A DNA stretch of 64,000 nt, taken from assembly GCA_013398955.1 (NCBI GenBank), contig VWPU01009693.1, positions 1 through 64,000 of the forward strand, given 5' to 3'. Source of the stretch: Callaeas wilsoni. Lineage: Eukaryota > Chordata > Aves > Passeriformes > Callaeidae. How positions within the stretch are numbered: the stretch's first letter is position 1; each line of letters begins with the position of its first letter. Below the pieces are notes generated by a model. The model did not search any database and had not been told where the DNA came from. It was given only the letters and a program-made list of their open reading frames with translations. Below, in pieces: positions 49,931 to 62,700 of this stretch. Position numbers and translations under genes: made by a program.

Positions 49931-52900
49931 TTCCATCAGGGCCCAGCGAAGCAGCAGCTGTGGCTTTCCCCACACAGACATGGCAGGAAGGAAAGTCCTC
50001 TGTGTTCCCTTCTGGCCTGCACACATCCCTGCCTTGTCTTCCTCCAAGGCTGATCTCACTGCCAGCTTTGCAAATAGCTCAGAAAGGGTCATATTTTTGG
50101 ACTTGCCAAGATTTTGCTGTCTCCATTTTTGGAAACACTAATTGAGAAATGTTTATAGTTATCTGAAAGTTCTTAAAAATTTGGAATGCCAGAAATTCAC
50201 CTCCTAGTGATGGAAGAGTTGGGTGCCCTAAAATCTGAGAGCTTCAGTTGGGGCTTGTTCCTCCCTGCCCACGCTGCAGGGGTACAACGTGTTCTGGAGC
50301 TTTGCAGGAACAGTACTTCTGTAATCAGCACACGATGAAGAGATGATTAAGCCTTGAGAGGTTATAAGAGTTATGTTGGAAATGCAGAAAATATATTCTG
50401 AATATAAATTTGTATTGGTGGACACCAAGAGTTTTTCAGGGCAATCAATTTTTGATTTACAGTTGAGACATTGGGCAGCGACTGATAGCAGAACCTTCAG
50501 CTCTCAGCATCTGTCAGGAAAATACCTCATGTTTTTAAATTGATTTGTGTAATGGGATTTATTGTGACCTTACAGAAGTAGTATAGAAAAGGTCCTCAAA
50601 AGTAAAGCGTTCTGCATCCTCAGAACGTGTTCCATGTGTGAGCACTGCACTGATGCCAGACTCCTGGGAAACTGGGGAGGTGCTTCCACAGTGAGTGAGT
50701 GAAACTGTGGCTGTGCTTTGTGCTTCTGTCCCAAGGTTTTACTACAGTGCTCAGTAACTAAGGAGGCAAACCTCATGTGAAGAGTGGAATTTCTGAGGTA
50801 GCACAATTTTGCCCTGGAGTCTTGAGCAAAGAGATCTTTTTCCTTTGTATTTCTGACTGAGACTGTTTTGACAGAAGAATAGCTGACTCTTTATATTTTC
50901 TCTGTGTTTAACAGCATGTGTTTTATGTGCTTGCATTGCAAAACTATAAATCCCAGAATAAACAGATGACAAATTCCAGAGAGTGTTTTAAGTTGTCTGT
51001 TTGCAGCAGTGTCTGTACCCAGGGAGAGGAGCACAACCTCCCAATCCCTGAGCCGTGAGCATCCTCTGAGGGGGCAGAGTCCTTCCTTCCCCACGGATAA
51101 CTGCAGATGTCTCAATCTGTGAGGTTGGGCTGTATTGATTTTGGTAATTGTCTGCTGTAGATCAGAAAAGCTACAATATCCTGAGGGTGCAGCAAGCAGG
51201 TTTGTGGGGTTTTTTCCACTGTGAGCCTACCCAAAGGACATACATTTTTTATTTTTGCTCTCTATATGAGCAGAGATTGTCTCTGAAGTGCTGCATCAAA
51301 GCCCATCATTTAGAAAACTCTGATCTTATGTTGAGGGCTGCAGGCTTGGGCAGTGCCCCAGCACCCTCTTGGCTATTTCCAATTTAGTTACCCCCAGTGC
51401 CAGGTAGCCATCCATGTTTTATTTATGGATTGAATTTGTGACATCGCCTACCAGATGTTCAGTGATTTTCTGCCTATTAAATTATCCATTTAAAGGAAGG
51501 AGGGAACCAGATTTTGAGCATTGGTGGAGCTAATCTAACTTCTAAACTAAAGGTTGCACCAACTGAGTTTAAGGAAGAGTGCAAAAGCAGAAGAACTGAT
51601 GGCCCAACTATTTCTTTTAATGGTTGCATGAACCACCTCTACTCTGAATTAACCACTTCACTAAATTTCAATTAGATGACTTGAATGGTGACTGTTGGGA
51701 TAAATATCCTTGAAGGAAAGTAATAAAGAACAGCAATTAGTGACAAAAACTTCACTTTTTCATGACAGCAGACAAAATCCAACAACTTCATTCTCTCCTG
51801 GTATTCCTCTTGGTTTAATGTGAGATAGACAAGGGTATTCTCTAGTGACACATTTTTGGTATCTGATTTAGAGTTCTGAAAAAGTTATGGTTCTGTTGAT
51901 TGATTATTTATGCATAAACTTTGAATTATGATGTGCATGAAGGCTTGTTGGGACCTTCTTTCTGTCAGTAGTCAAAATGTAATATGCCTAGGTCTTGCTC
52001 CATTCTGTGGGTATAAATAAAAATCTTTATCAACATAAACTGATTTAAGCTTAGTAGCAAGTGGGACTCCAAAACTTCATAGCAACAGAATTCACAGCTG
52101 GTGCACCCTGTTATAATGTAATTGAAGTTGATGCTCTCGTACCTGTTTGTGCCACAATACATTTAATTTTATAGCCGCCTTTCCATGAAGGCAGGCCCCA
52201 ACTCTTCGTGGGCAGTGTTGTGCCAGGCTGCATCAGCTGCACCCATCGGGTGGTTTCAGCAGTGCTGCACCGTGATGCACCGTGGCTCTCCAGAGGCTCA
52301 GCAGGCAGAGCTGGCAGTGCCTGGAGCTGCACAGCTGGTGAGGGTGCCAGGGTGGGACTCCCCTTACACCATCCAGTGAAGCCAATTGTGTGGCCGCGTC
52401 CTTCCTGCTCCTCCAGCTTCCTACGGGATGCGCAAAGATGTTGGGAAGGGAGGGCGTTACTGGGGAATGGCATGGCTTTGGTTTCGTGTGTCATTCAGGG
52501 GAGGTTGGAGCTGAGGCCCCGACAGCTTTTTCCTCTTGCTGTTGTAGGCTGCTGCTCTTGTGCAAGTGGTAGAAATCTGAAAAGGTTTTGGCTGCAGATG
52601 GGGGCAGTAATGGAAAATAAAGTTTTATCTTTTTCTTTTTGAAGTTTGCATATGAATTTCTGTCAGTATAAGGATGCCTTTTCTTTGACTGGAATCTGCT
52701 GCTGTCAAGTGATTGTCCTTCCAAATGGCCTTCTCTTCTTGTATGTGCATTTTCACTGCCTTCCTTTGTGAACCGTCCATGCACCTGCCTTCCAGCTCTT
52801 GCTTTACAGTGCTTCTGAGAAGGTATCCCTGGAGGACATTGCTTCTTTTCCTTTCTTTACTGAATTTCTTCTCCACTCCTGTTGTGTTCCCTGTATTCTT

Positions 52901-53606
52901 TAGAGAATGGGTTTATCCCATTCTTACATTTTTAGGTAGATGGGGTAAAAGGCTTAAACTTTTACACAAGTTCCTTTCTTCCTGCTGTGCTCCAGATACA
53001 CAAATAATATATTTGGAACAGTGAATCATAAAGAAATATTTTCTATCATATTTTAGTGGGATTTAGGTATCTCTGTGAGATATGCTCCAGTGTCTTCTTT
53101 TGTCTTAACAAGGACTTAACCTCCACCTTCACTGTTTATTTTTGGGAAGAGAAGTAAAACAAGCGTGTGTATGTAAAACTCATTAATATTTTCAATCTCT
53201 TTCAGTATTTTAAATAAACTAATTGTTTATTGTTGTTTCAATTTTAAGTTCTCTGTTGTTATTTCTGTTGGTTTTGGAGACCATTTTGTTTCTCAAGATA
53301 TTTATTATCCATACTGAGAGCAAAGATACAAAGATATCAGGGCAAGACATTTTGTAGATTGGTTTCTCCTGCTCAGTATTTTTTAACAGCATCCCTTAAA
53401 ATAGAAATGCAAAACTATGTGTCCTACTTTCCTCTCACTAAAATAGATGCCTTTTGTTAATTTTAGATACAGCAGAGCAGGATATGTAATTAATGATATC
53501 AAAGAATCCATATGATATTCAACAGGGTCCTAACATCAAGGACAAAAGAAGTCTGACAACAGCTGTCCCTAATGATTTGGTTTGTAAAATGTTTTCTTTA
53601 TTTCAG

Positions 53607-53794
53607 GAAGTTGGATGCTTTCATCTATGATGCAGCGGTGCTGAATTACAAGGCTGGAAGAGATGAAGGCTGCAAACTTGTCACAATAGGCAGCGGGTAC
53701 ATCTTTGCCACTACTGGCTATGGGATTGCTCTGCAGAAAGGATCACCTTGGAAGAGACAGATTGATCTCGCCCTCCTTCAGTTTGTGGGAGACG
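53607..53794 (+). CDS. GRIN2A: GRIN2A coding exon 10: S2, glutamate-contacting aspartate
   Basis: A 188-nt exon after TTTCAG whose first base completes codon 723 (Gly). It ends one base into codon 786 before GTAGGG. It encodes [39 protein letters not shown] and [23 protein letters not shown]. Asp731 (53629-53631), which binds the amino group of glutamate, is present, as is Cys745, whose partner (Cys800) lies in the next exon outside the window. [18 protein letters not shown] is the GluN2A form (GluN2B has KVFASTGYGIAIQKDSGW). This is the last exon of the gene in the window. Confidence 0.98.
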
Positions 53795-56700
53795 GTAGGG
53801 ACCAAGCTTTTTGGCTTTCTTTTCCTCCTCTGTGTATGCACAGTCCATTCAGTTTTAGTAGCTCTGAGTCTTAGTACTGTTCTCTTGAAGTCTTTAAAAT
53901 AAAAAAAAAGTCAAACAAACAAGTAAAATTACTTCTTGATGCTGAGACAGGAGTTCTCTTCCACTCGTTCTAACTCACCTCACCGCCAAGGGCATCGGCA
54001 TCTATATTCAGAAAGTGTTTTCACATACATCACAGAGTAAACCTGGCCTCAGTGGTAGAGAGCGTTTCTACATTAATTTATTTCCTTTATTTTTGTCTCT
54101 GAGCAATTCCTTGGTAGATGAGTTGTCTTTTAGCATGACTGTTTTGCCATTAGAAAGTGTTTAGCTCAGTTCTGAACCGATGTAAGTGATCCCTAATCTA
54201 GGATGGATTCATTTAAACTTCTGGTAAAAGAATGCCTATGAAATTGAATTAGGGTGACTTGTTTCATTGTAGCTCAAACAAATATTTTTTATTCTAACAC
54301 AAAATAGAAGAACTCCAGGTCCTCTTGGCACTTCTGCCCTGCAGGAGAAAACTTGCTGCACATCTTTGATATATTCGAAAACAGCAGTGATGACTCAGTC
54401 TCCACATAGGGTTTGAACTCCTTTTTGATTGTAGAAAGCTGCATGTTTCACATGTGCAAGCAAATAGAAATATGGTAATTAAAAATTTTCAGTGGTATGA
54501 CTGACTAAATCCTCTATTAGATTGGGATATGGTGTGTATTACATAATCTTTGGGGTTTTTTTACATAGATGCGTGTGTTGACTTTGCATTTCTCTATCAG
54601 TGAAAGAGAGGGCTTTATGAAAAAATAATTGTGGGCTTAATGTCACCAGTAAGGTGCGGGTAAGAATGGTGAATTTCAGTATAATAAGAATGGCAGAGAG
54701 CAGGACTCAGCATAGTGGCCTCCTGTTCCATAAACCCCAGGACATTAATTTTTATGAGGCAGACAGTGAGTGTGTGAGTCTTCTAGCACATGGATTTTAC
54801 TCCTATAATAAGACTAAACAGCTGGAAGAGGTGTCATCATCATGACTGATGCAATTTGTCTGGTGTATATGTGGAAATAATAGTGTCATCATATCCATCT
54901 GTTGGATTTAGAGAGGCTTATGGAAGAAACCTCACTTACCTGGATAAAGGAATGACAGATGACCTGCAATGGCTGCCTTTCAAACATTCACATATTCTTG
55001 TGTCAAAAAGTTGCAACTAACTGGTGAAAAAATTTGCTTTATATTTCTATTTGCGAGTAGACTATTATTTCCTGTTTGTGTAATACTATTAAGAATTATT
55101 AGGTGCTATATTTCTGAGCCATTTTTAGATGGATAATTAGAATCAGAGAAGTTGAATTATTGGTCCCATACTAAAGAAGAAAAAGCTCCTGTAGCCTGAA
55201 GGAGGATCTGAGTTGTCTTTCTCAGTGTGGGCTAACCCCTCTAGATGTAGCCAGAGCATCACTTGGGTTTTCATTCCTTTCACTTTGCATTTCCTTCATG
55301 CTTACTCTTTCATCATTTTTGATACTTCTCATCCAACACATAAAATTAAATCACAGAGAAAGAAAATAAATGAAATAGAAGGGAAAGCACTTGAAGCTAT
55401 TTAAGAAAAAGCTCATCAGAATACTGAAGGCGCTGCATTTTTGTGCTTCACCTCATCTCTGATTGTCAGGGACAAAACAAAGTGGGTGGGAGGAAAGTGC
55501 GAAAAATCTTGCCCTGTGTTTACACTTTGACCTGTGGACTTACCATACAAATGCTTGTATTTTCAACCCATTTTTAGTAGCTGAAAATAATACAAATGAA
55601 TTGTCTACAAAACTCAGTATTAAAACTTACAGAATAGCAGTAGATTTAGTGAACACCCAGGTGAATGAAACCTCATTATGAAATGTCTGCTCCCTTGTTC
55701 ATCTTGCCCAGATGTTACTTCAGAAGATGAGCAAACACTTTGAATGCACAAACCATGGGAATTGTGAATACATTTATGGCATTTTTTCAGTACTGTTAGA
55801 AGTTACTCTGAACAACCCATGAATGCTAAAACATTACTTTTCTCTTGTGAAGGATCCCTAAATTTGTTCAGAAAATGGTGTGGGCACTAGTAAAGAGAAT
55901 AGTAGTTGGACATACATGATGTGTAGAAATTGTTGTTGGTATGTTTCTTTTAGTCCCAGAACTGTTTGATACCTTGTCTCACTCACTTTATTGTCTCACA
56001 GGTCTAGATGGCCATTTTCAGGAAAAAAACCCCAACTACCATTGCATTTCCACCAAATGTGGGGGGAAAAAAAGAAAAAAAAGGTCAACAAAAAGCCCTA
56101 ATAATGAAATTTCTTCTACTGAGTTACAAAGTACATTGCAGGTGAACTGGAACTAAACACCAAGAAATTAAATGTAAAGAGTAATTGCCCGGAAGTAGCA
56201 CGACCTGATTTTGTAATCCATGTCTAACTTCAGTAGTTCGATGGATAATCTTTTTAGCTGTGAACTTACATAACTCTGTTTTGGTGAACTAGAAGGGATG
56301 AACCCAGAGTTCAGACCAACATCACTTTGCTGTATCACTAAAAATCTCTTTGAAGTTCTCTAGACTAAAAGCAAGTATGGTTGGGGGGAAAGTTTCATCT
56401 TAAGATGATACTCCTGGGAAAGCCTCAGTGGAGCCTGAATGAGGTTGTTTAAGTAAATAGACAAACACAAACGAAGGCAGAAATCTTCTTTCACACATAT
56501 CACTTCTGCAGAATATATTATTCTCAAAGACTAAGCTTGTAAAAGAGCAGAGCCCCAAGTAGTGTTGAATTATTCTGCAATATGTGCAATAGGGCATTCA
56601 TCAGAGTATGGAATAATTTCAGTGAATGATATAAATCTAATGAGTTTCATAACTATAAGAAAAAAACATTCTAATGAGTTCAACAAACACAATTTCTTTA

Positions 56701-59700
56701 TATGAATATTATGTTAATAAGAGGAAAAACCTTTTTGGATCATACTATATACTTGGATAAGACCAAGTAATTTGTGTAAAAGTATATCTGATTGCACATA
56801 CAAAAAGCCATGGTCTCATCTCTTTTTTACATTTACCCAGTACTGAAATGGCCTTTTGAAATGTATTTTAGGGCTTCCAATTTCCTCTGCATGTGTCTTT
56901 CTCCTGTGATTTTTCTCATTTGATTTTTCCTTACTGCTTCTGTATCATTCTGCTATCTAAGCCAGTTCACTTATACATTGAAATGAATTTTTTGTGCAGT
57001 GGATAGGAACCTCTTCCCTCTTCCTTGCTGATGTAAAACATCCAACTGAAGAATGCATGGGCATCTTTTCATACTTCTCAAAGCATGGTGCTGCTTCTGC
57101 ATTAAATCAAATGACTTTGAACCCTCTTTTTACTAGAAAAAAAATCAGCTAAATACAGAGGAATGTAGGCTTGCATTAGGGATAACTTCAAGCTCTGACT
57201 GGGTGGTTTATCTATATGTTTCTACATGAAAAGTGTTCCCATCCTGAGGATAGTTCTACTGGGTGGACCAATTACACCGACAATTATCCATCACACTGTG
57301 GGAGCAGCTCTGAAGTCTCAGTGTAAGGAAGCAGGCTACAAGATGCCAAATTTGTTATTCTAACAAAGAGGAAAAGAGACAGAGGAAAGAAGGATGGGAA
57401 TGAGTTGATGAGGAGTTTAAAGAATAGCTACTTAATTGTCTCAAAAGTGTAATTATGCTCAAAAGGTTTCATCCCTTCCTCTGTGCACGTTCACATACAT
57501 AGCCCCACTCATGGGAGGTTGAGATGAATATGCATTTGTTAGTATAAGATTAATTGCTTTGCAGCACTGAATCTTTTTAACAGAAAGAATTAGGAGTTGC
57601 TTTTTCTTACATAAAGGATATGAGTGAAGTGCGTTGCTCGTGAATTTCTGGCTTTGTTCATCTTACTGTCTGTACAGCACATCTCATTATCTGCAAAAGC
57701 TCTGAGCTGATGATTAGCATCTGCAGCTTTGTTTAAGAAAGTTGATCATTGGGATGATTCTCTAAAGCCCAGTGGTGGTTGTGCTGCTTTTTTTGCCTTG
57801 CTGTGGTCACAAGATGAAACTTCCATTGTGTTTTAACAGAGGAGTAAAAATAATTCTACTGAGACACAGAAGACAATTTCTCAATCTTCTGTTGAGAAAT
57901 AGAAGCACCCAGGAGTTCGAAAGCAGCTAAAATGATACGGCTGCTAAGAAACAGCACCATCATTTTGTTTGGATCTTCCGCCCACAGCCACAGCAATGTG
58001 TCAGAACAGAAGTGCCGTGCGCTCAGGAATCGCATGATCCACGCCTTGATTTCTTTTCTGAACCTCTGTAGGAGCAGCTGGGCAGGCTGGCGTCCCCAGC
58101 ACGCCCGTGTTACCTTGCAGCTGTGACTGCTGGGTGCACAGCCCTGCCAGCAGTGGGGCAGCCTCAGGCACAGCCTGCGGGGTTCAGCAGCTCCGGACGC
58201 AGCATTTGGGAAGGAGCCCGTGTTCCTCCAGCCCGCCATAGCATAGGCCAGCTGCCTGCAGGCCCGGGTGTTGCTGATACTCCTCTGGCTTGGGCTGCAG
58301 GTGCCATTTAAAGAGTGGTACTTTTTCTGAAAATATCCTGCAAAATCATTTGGGAGGCATTGTTTCTGAAACCCATAGCATCATGACTTTGGGATTGGGT
58401 GTAGAACCACTGGTGCATAGGAAGTGAGGGAATTTAGCTTTCTCTTTCTCTCTTTTTTTTCAGTCTTTCTCCCATTTTTCTTTTTACTTCTTCTTTTTGT
58501 TTCTTTTTAATTGTAAGAAAATGAGATTATTGAACTACAAATGACAAAGTTGCTTTGGAATTAAGAGAGTAAGAGAGGTTCAGAGTGTGCATGGGATGGA
58601 GAGAAAGACAGCAAGGAGCCTTTGGCTATGAGCGATGCAGCAGAATAGAGGAATAAAACACTCATGGCAGCAGAAATGGATGGAAACAAGGGAAAAAAAA
58701 GGCTGGGTAAAGAGAGCAGTTTTGGGGAGGAGTGGGAGAATACCAGCCAGCTGGCCAGGTTATGCATCTGCTGATTGGAGGTATTTGTAATGTATCGCAC
58801 TACCTGCGATTAAGTGCTCAGTTCAAAAGACAGTGTGGGAAGAGATCTCCAGGAAGAGGGCAGATGGTGGAGCTGTATTAAGCCCTTAACCCTTAAAGCT
58901 GAAAACTTTAAAGCAATTAGAGACTCAGAGACACAAAGAAGAAAACTGGTTCTGGTCTGAGTTTCCGCTGAGTCTGTTATCCCTTCCTAATAACTTTCAG
59001 TTCTGGTTAATCTTTATGTGCTTTTAGGACAGCTTAGTACACTAAGAATTGTTTTCCTGGGTGGATAATTGCTTCCCAGTCCTTAGGGGTAATAGGTAAC
59101 TGTGGAAATGAGATTTGCCCCCTTACATCTGGAAGGGGAAAGCTCTTTGCTATTTTTTTCATATTTTAGCATAAGCCTTCCAAATCGCTGTCTAGATTAT
59201 AAGGAAGTGTAGCAGTGTGACTCACACGGACTGTTAAAGCCCAAGAAGGAAATACGTATGTGATTATAAGGACATATTTTCAGTGTGTGCTGCTCAGGCA
59301 GAATACACCCACAATCACAGTGATTTTCTGTTTATATATTTAGTGTCCTCCTTAAGCAGTGGGTGGAACAAATGTGACTAAAGAGTGTGAGTGTATAAGT
59401 GGAGGGCGTTTGTGTAGCTGAACAAGAGTTAGAGGGATTGTAATATTGGAAGTCGTGCTTAGCAGTTCTGTTAATTCATCCTTAACTAATGGGGACATGC
59501 AGAGTGAAGTCATTAGCTCACAGTAAGTTTATTGCTGTCAGTCATCTGTGTTCCTCTTGCTATTTTTACAGAGGGAAATAACTCAGAAAAAAAGAGAGAT
59601 TGTTTTGGGGGATCCAGGCTGAATTTGATAAGTTGCTGTGCTTTTATATAATCTCTTCTCTGAAATATTCTGTATGGATCATATAACTGGGTCAAATTGG

Positions 59701-62700
59701 AATTGATGAGCTTATTGAACCAAATGCACATCAACCCATTTGGCTGCTGACCCCGCTGTTCAGGGGGAACACCCTTTTATTTTAGAGTGCCCAAGTGGTG
59801 GGGTGCTATCCTCCTCCTCTGTCACTTAGGGGCAGTTCTCACCAGAGTAAACATGGAACAGTCTGTCCCTACATTTGAAAATTCCCTTTTGTCCAGCCTG
59901 AATAAGCAGATAATTCTGCTAGGGCACTAACCAGGGTCTTTTGAAGATGATGCCCTACATCTGACCAGCGCGAGTGTATCTGTTTAACCCTCCTGTTCAT
60001 CGTCCCCACTCGGAGACTGCACAGAGCAGGGATGGCTGCAGTGCGTAAAACAACACAATGTACGGGAGAATTAATTTCTCCAGACAACTCTCATCGATGC
60101 GAGGCAGTGCTTTTTGGAGTCAGGGGTGGGTGACTGCCCATACAGCTGCTGAAGGGGCTGGCGGTTTCGTGCAGGTGTACCCAGCACTGGAGGTTCCAGT
60201 GCTCAGGTGGGTGCAGGTGCCTGTGTGCCACAGCAACAAAAGGAATCGGAGGAGGCCAGTTGTGGGCTTCCAGGCAGGGGTTCACAGGTGCAGCGAGGCA
60301 GGAGACCAGAGCGAGGAATGAATTATTTATTAAATTTACAATACCATTTATATATTCTAGTTCCATAAAGCAATTAAACAGTGTTCACACTTCTCCTAGG
60401 GTGATTGGTCAAAGTCTCAGACACCCACTTAGAAATGTTTTTTCCTAATAGAATGTACACAAGGTCAGAAGATACCAGATATGAATGCTATTTACAAAAA
60501 CCCTATCTATTGTTTACATAGCTTACACAGCAAAGGAAAAGTTCTCACAGAATGAATGCAGGAAGAGAAAATTTCCCTGCTAACAGCATTTCAGCATCCA
60601 CAGCCAGTAACCCCCCTAAAAGAGTCCCAGAGAACTGACACATCTCAGTGACAGAGGCTGCAAAAGGGCAGCGTGTGTGTCAGCTGGGCACCAGGGAGAG
60701 GTGGCACAGCCCGTGAAGCCTGCTAAGGTGTCCCTGATGAGGAAAAGCGTGTAATTCTACCTTTTAGACTCTATCCTTTCTGTGTCTGCATAATGAAATT
60801 TTTATTGTGACAAAATTGTTCAGGGGACACAGCGGGCAGTTTATCAGTCCTTCCCAGGGTGATAACGTGTGAAATAGGCTAGAGGAGTTTATACTAAACT
60901 GTAGAAAGAAAGGCCCTTGTGGGATATTCAGGCCAAATGGCCAACTGGCACGTTTCTGTGCAAATAGCAGCCAGAGCAGAGAGCTCCATAGCCACAGGAA
61001 CAAACCCAGGAGGAGCACAAAGGCATCGGAGCACTGTTTGCGCTGTAACCTAAACCCATTGTAAATAGTGTTGAATTACCAGTGAGAGAGCTGGAATGTT
61101 GCAATTTATTGGAGTGTGTTTTGAATGAACACTGCAGAGACTCAACATTGCTTGAACTATGGATTTTTAAAGCACTTGCTTATGCTCATTCTTACACTAT
61201 AAATGAAGCAGATCTTTTATGATACAATGCTATTAATCTCTTAATGTAGGAATCATGTAGTAATTTATGAGTTTTTCAGGTTAAATAGATTGTGGATGTG
61301 TTAAACAGAAGATAAACACCGTATTTTTTTTGTCAAATACATTGTGACTCTTCATTTTCTGGTCATGTGTGTCATGATGTACTTTCTTGCTGAGATCTGC
61401 AACTGTTCATTTACACGTTAATCTAGTTCACACATGAATGAAGGTAGGAAATGATTGTGGCATTACATTCCTTTAGAACGTGCCTGAAGTGAAAACAGAA
61501 AGTCTTAAAATAAGTTTGATTAATATTTATGAGTAACTTGAGACCCCCCCCACCCCCATTAGATGCAGACTTGAACTCCATTAACACTCAGTTCAGTGAG
61601 GCCTGGCATTTATGTATATCGAGGTTGCTGACTTAGATTTCCAAGGTCTGTTTTATGAAATATTTGGCGCTTGCTGATTAGTATTATGCACACACAGGGA
61701 TGACTGAACTCTCCAGTGTCTGGTAATCACAAATTGCTGGCCTTTCAATTGCCAAGTGTAATATATTGCTCTAAGTGTCATCACCCTACACAGTCAGCTC
61801 ACAAGTCAGACCACTCAAATGGATTTGAAAGACAACATTCCTCCAAATGGACTTTGCTCTTTTAAATTAATTTTTTTTCTGAACCAAATTATAACTAGCC
61901 TCAAAGTTCAATGTTTTGAGTTCAAACTTCAGGCCAAGTTTGTAAGTGACTGATTTTAATAAGGAATGAATTGACACTGCAGATAAAAAAGTTTTTCATG
62001 CCTGAGGATTTTGTGATAAAAATGTTATGGCTTCTGTGAATATCTGGTTTAAAGTGTAATGGGCAGGAAAAGCAATAAGAAGATAGGGCATTTTTGCCAG
62101 TTTTTTAGGGTCAGCTATGCTGAAGTGTTATTACAGTTAAATTATTAACAGTTTTGTCTGTGTTTCTGTGTTTACACACACACAGGCAAAAATATATATG
62201 CACATGTACAAAAATATATCCTGGAAATGGCAACTGCTTTATATGGAGAGACCAGAATTATCAGCCTAATATGTCCATTCCCAGATAACATCATTCCATA
62301 AATATGAAAACCCAATGATTCACAGTGCTTTCCTATCTATAAAAATGTGGATTCCTTTTGGGCATTAATTAACAGTGATTGCTGTCATTGTCAGATATTA
62401 TGGAAGGGGTATTGCAGTAACAGGATCTGTGAGACTCCGGGATGCTTCATTCTTCTTTGCTTGCCAGGGCACTGTCATTTATCTTGACTCAAAACAAGCT
62501 TAGTTCATTGCTGTAGGGATGTTTTTGGAAAGGTTGCTGGATTATCAATAGTTACTTTAGATGTACATGCCAAAGGGAATGGAACACAGAGGAGACAGTA
62601 ATAAAAAAGCGGTTTAAATTCCTTCGTGAATTTTGTTATGAATAGTGAAAGGGCACAGCAGTCAAATCAAATTGATGCCTGACAATCATGGGAGATGTGA

